From Phormidium tenue FACHB-886 (GTDB lineage: Bacteria; Cyanobacteriota; Cyanobacteriia; Elainellales; Elainellaceae), in the NCBI RefSeq assembly GCF_014764505.1, contig NZ_JACXWX010000027.1, forward strand, positions 1 through 64,000: a stretch of DNA of 64,000 nucleotides, read 5' to 3'. Positions 61,312 through 64,000 of the stretch are shown here, one piece after another. Both the position numbers and the translations under genes were made by a program. How positions within the stretch are numbered: position 1 is the first letter of the stretch; each line of letters begins with the position of its first letter. The notes beneath the pieces were generated by a model. It had not been told where the DNA came from. It made no database searches and saw only the letters and a program-made list of their open reading frames with translations.

Positions 61312-63537
61312 TCATGCTTTTCGTAAGCGATAGGCTAGCAGGGTGTGGCGTTGCTGGTCCTTGACCTGACTCACAGCCATGCCAATCGCCTGCTGTGCTC
61401 CAACTACGATGGCTAATCGACGGGCACGAGTGATGGCAGTGTAGATCAAATTGCGCGATAGCATCATCTGATGCTGCAGGAATACAGGCAGGATAACAAC
61501 TGGATACTCGCTGCCTTGCGACTTGTGAATGGTGGTGGCAAACGCCAAAGTAATCTCATCTAGGTCAGCATAGTCATAAACAACTGAGCGCTGACCAAAT
61601 GCTGCTTCAACTTCCTGCTCCTCAGGATCAATCGCTGTGATAATCCCCAAGTCCCCATTGAAGACTTCCCGATTGTAGTCATTCTTCTGCTGCAAGATGC
61701 GATCGCCTACCCGCAAGGGCATCCCGCCTCTCATCAACTCTGCCTTCTGGGGATGGGGTGGGTTAATCAACTCCTGCAAGGTTTTGTTCAAGTTGCGGGT
61801 ACCGACTTCACCCCGAGTCATCGGGCAAAGCACCTGGACATCTTTGGCGAGGTCAAAGCCCAATTGACCGATCAACTGCCCCATCACCGCTTGAATCGCA
61901 GCAATCCCCTGCTCCGGCTGCTGAACATTCACCCAGAGACAGTCGGTTTTGGGAGTGTTGGAAACAGCCTCTAGCCTGGGCAACTCCCCTTGATTGATCC
62001 GGTGAGCATTGGTGATGATGGCCGACTGTTGCGCTTGTCGGAAGACTTCAGTGAGTCTAACTACCGGGATGAGTCCACAAGCAATCAGCTCCTGCAGCAC
62101 TGCACCAGGTCCAACGCTCGGCAGTTGGTCCGTATCTCCTACCAGCAGCAGTTGAGCCGTGGGCGAAATAGCCTTGAACAGCGAGTTGGCTAGAAACAGA
62201 TCGAGCATGGACGCTTCATCAACGACGATCGCATCTGCAGCAATAGGGCTTTGCTGATCGCGCTTGAACTGCATGTGTTTGGGGTCAAACTCCAATAGCC
62301 GGTGAATCGTTTTGGCTGTTTCCTGAGTCATCTCACTCAGTCGTTGGGCAGCACGTCCCGTGGGGGAGGCAAGGGCGATTGCTTTGCCCATCGCCTTCCA
62401 GAGTGCCACGATCGTCCGGGTGCAAAAAGTTTTGCCGGTACCCGGTCCACCCGTGAGGATGACCACCCGATGAGCAGCGGCGAGCAACACCGCCTGCCGC
62501 TGCTGCGCCGAGAGCTGGAGTTGCAGCTTCTGGGTAAACCGCTCAAGCCATTGCTCTACCCGGGCAGCATCAGCCGTGACGGGTTGCTTGATTAGCTGCT
62601 GAATGCGATTGACCAGTCCTTGCTCAGCATAAAAGAAGGGGGGAGCGTAGCAGAGAAACTGCCCTTGCAACTTGCCGCCCCCGCCTTGCAGGATCAGCTC
62701 CTCATCAAGGGACATCTCGGTAGTCAAGGCAAAGATATCCGCGGCGGCAATTTGCTGACCTGGGAGCGCTAAGCGACTGATCGTGCGCTCCACTAGTTCG
62801 GGTTGCGGCAAGAAGCAGTGCCCCTCTTCTGCAGCTTCGCTAAGTACATGCAGAATGCCTGCTCGATAACGATATTCAGAATTAGGATGAATGCCCAGAT
62901 TGCGGGCGATCGCATCGGCGGTAACAAAGCCAATGCCATAGACATCGGTGGCTAAACGGTAGGGGTTGTCCGTGACCGTTTGAATCGACTCATCGCCATA
63001 TTGCTTGTAGATCTTGACGGCGTAGGTGGGGGAGACCTGATGCTGTTGCAGAAATAGCATCACGTCTTTGATGGACTTCTGAGTCTCCCAGGCGGATTGG
63101 ATCAGCTTGACCCGCTTTTTGGCAATGCCGGGAACTTCGCTCAATCGCTCAAGGTGATGCTCGATGATGTCGAGGGTTTCTAGTCCGAAGTGCGCCACGA
63201 TCCGCTTGGCGGTGACCGGACCGACCCCTTTGATCAAGCCACTGCCGAGATACTTCTCCATGCCCGTCAGCGTGGCAGGCTTGGTCTCGTGGGACTGCGT
63301 GACCTGGAACTGTTGACCATATTGGGGATGCTCTTTCCAGATTCCCTGCAGCTGCAGCGTCTGTCCCGCCTGAATGTTGGCAAAGCTGCCGACGATGGTG
63401 ACGAGTTCACCTAGTCGAGGGGCTTTGAGCCGCGCCACCGTGTAGCCCGACTCTGGCGAGTGGTAAGTAATGCGTTCTACCACACCTTGCAGGGGTTCGA
63501 GCGGTTGTCCTGAACTGAGGGCGGGCTGTTGCGGCAT
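61312..63537 (-). CDS. recD2: RecD2-type ATP-dependent DNA helicase
   Basis: 741 residues from the ATG at 63537; a TTG at 63573 would add 12. Residues about 25-100 are an OB-type fold (LQGVVERITYHSPESGYTVA). Helix-hairpin-helix units follow (LIKGVGPVTAKRI, SEVPGIAKKRV, VYGIGFVTADAIA). The SF1B motor has Walker A (LTGGPGTGKT), DEAS (VVDEASMLDL), and late motifs (TIHKSQGSEYPVVIL, NLIYTAITRAR). RecD2 unwinds 5' to 3' in RecBC-independent repair. The promoter region ends after about 80 bp in IS sequence. Confidence 0.95.
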   Translation of the reverse strand: MPQQPALSSGQPLEPLQGVVERITYHSPESGYTVARLKAPRLGELVTIVGSFANIQAGQTLQLQGIWKEHPQYGQQFQVTQSHETKPATLTGMEKYLGSGLIKGVGPVTAKRIVAHFGLETLDIIEHHLERLSEVPGIAKKRVKLIQSAWETQKSIKDVMLFLQQHQVSPTYAVKIYKQYGDESIQTVTDNPYRLATDVYGIGFVTADAIARNLGIHPNSEYRYRAGILHVLSEAAEEGHCFLPQPELVERTISRLALPGQQIAAADIFALTTEMSLDEELILQGGGGKLQGQFLCYAPPFFYAEQGLVNRIQQLIKQPVTADAARVEQWLERFTQKLQLQLSAQQRQAVLLAAAHRVVILTGGPGTGKTFCTRTIVALWKAMGKAIALASPTGRAAQRLSEMTQETAKTIHRLLEFDPKHMQFKRDQQSPIAADAIVVDEASMLDLFLANSLFKAISPTAQLLLVGDTDQLPSVGPGAVLQELIACGLIPVVRLTEVFRQAQQSAIITNAHRINQGELPRLEAVSNTPKTDCLWVNVQQPEQGIAAIQAVMGQLIGQLGFDLAKDVQVLCPMTRGEVGTRNLNKTLQELINPPHPQKAELMRGGMPLRVGDRILQQKNDYNREVFNGDLGIITAIDPEEQEVEAAFGQRSVVYDYADLDEITLAFATTIHKSQGSEYPVVILPVFLQHQMMLSRNLIYTAITRARRLAIVVGAQQAIGMAVSQVKDQQRHTLLAYRLRKA

Positions 63538-63619
63538 AGTCCGAATGTACGTCAGTTCTTCACCATCGAGCAAATGTATGGGGCATTTGACGGGACTTTC
63601 ATCCTGGCGTCCCCGACTA

Positions 63620-63677
63620 ACGGCAATAGCCGGTCTATCAAGTCGGAGCTTCTGCCCTCAAGTTGAGTAACCAGTTT
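63620..63677. mobile_element. Solo end of IS6 type A
   Basis: The stretch AGCCGGTCTATCAAGTCGGA to GAGTAACCAGTTT repeats the outer end of type A but stops before the GACAGTTTC terminus, where the type B element begins. One element has inserted into, or recombined at, the end of the other. Confidence 0.65.
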
Positions 63678-63742
63678 GGTTGTGTCGCAAAAACTGATGA
63701 GTGGTCAGGTACATAGTCCTAACCTTGCCTTTTCTTCCTCCG

Positions 63743-64000
63743 ATGTCTACTCCTGCTCTGTTTAAGTGGCGGCACTTCCTGCCAGAAATCATCCTGCTCA
63801 ATGTTCGGTGGTATTGCCCTTCGGGTTCGCCAGTTTCCTACGGCGGGAGACCCGCCTGCAGGACTGGACTCACCGCTATTCCTTGAGCTACCGAGACCTG
63901 GAGGAGATGATGCGCTCTTCGAGGGGTGGAAGTGGATCATTCCACGATCAATCGCTCTTGTGTTGAAGTACGCCCCGGAACTCGACAACCGCATTCGACC
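63743..64000 (+). pseudogene. IS6 type B transposase, broken
   Basis: The frame opens at 63743 like the intact copy (LFKWRHFLPEIILLNVRWY). A 57-bp insertion at 63817-63873 then changes the frame. Matching codons resume as YSLSYRDLEEMM in another frame, with a further shift near 63915. The remaining domain is beyond the window. The copy is inactive. Confidence 0.85.
63817..63873. repeat. Small palindromic element inside the transposase gene
   Basis: The 57 bp contain CCAGT, CCT and GGCGGG arms that pair with CCCGCC, AGG and ACTGG around AGA. They replace a single base of the intact type B sequence. It has the look of the small dispersed repeats known from cyanobacteria. Confidence 0.7.

Larger units (their letters stand above)
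63678..64000 (+). mobile_element. IS6 type B element, copy at window end
   Basis: GGTTGTGTCGCAAAAAC marks the left terminus at 63678. The element then continues to the window edge in the same direction as the complete copy at 33631-34459. Its right part is outside the window. Confidence 0.8.

Overview
The window looks like chromosomal DNA of a filamentous or otherwise complex cyanobacterium. It has HIP1 palindromes (GCGATCGC) scattered throughout, a high-light-inducible (HLIP) protein, DUF1822 and DUF928 proteins, CHASE2/CHAT proteins, NB-ARC/WD40 STAND proteins and haemagglutinin-type two-partner-secretion exoproteins. No species can be assigned from the sequence alone. No tRNA or rRNA gene was recognised.

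Layout. (1) 1-1,177: the end of an IS6-family element, a second decayed IS end and a fragment of an NB-ARC ATPase. (2) 1,226-22,625: a long plus-strand block. It holds a tight four-gene operon (sigma/HTH-like protein, DUF1822, CHAT-TM-CHASE2, DUF928), a propeller protein nested in a cadherin-like fold, two giant haemagglutinin-type exoproteins and a secreted TPR-CHAT protease. A minus-strand stress-type protein with a His/Pro repeat tail lies between the exoproteins. (3) 22,892-33,372: a minus-strand block with a PPC-like protein, a MacA/MacB-type tripartite exporter, a small helical protein, a cyclic-peptide-type ABC exporter, a type III polyketide synthase, a cytochrome b5-desaturase fusion and a C39-like protease. 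It reads as a lipid/polyketide biosynthesis and export cluster, invaded by IS630 and IS6 sequences. (4) 34,526-38,197: a 1,223-residue NB-ARC/WD40 STAND protein, divergent from (5). (5) 38,459-46,454: sixteen short double-glycine-type precursor peptides followed by an HlyD adaptor and a C39-peptidase ABC exporter. Four precursors share a CX9C core and at least six share a VKIKHG-like tail. (6) 46,580-50,429: a TA-flanked MITE candidate, a promoter with 10-bp phased repeats, and a CRISPR array of 26 spacers without cas genes, cut off by an IS6-family insertion. (7) 50,547-54,837: a minus-strand pair of an RTX protein and a third haemagglutinin-type exoprotein. (8) 54,965-59,000: IS debris, an HLIP gene, a WD40 pseudogene, a formylglycine-generating-enzyme-like gene and a macro-domain gene cut by an IS. 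(9) 59,070-64,000: fabF with a divergent TetR regulator and a clear operator, recD2, and two further IS ends. One of these carries a small palindromic repeat inside its transposase.

How the parts fit. Region 2 suggests a sensor/protease/exoprotein system: a membrane CHAT-CHASE2 protein and a secreted CHAT protease flank large secreted adhesins. The TpsB pore such adhesins need is not in this window. Region 5 is a self-contained peptide export locus: many substrates, one leader-cleaving exporter, and no visible tailoring enzyme. Region 3 has a candidate biosynthetic core with two exporters. IS6-family copies, mostly without matching flanking duplications, have trimmed the CRISPR array, the macro-domain gene and other genes.
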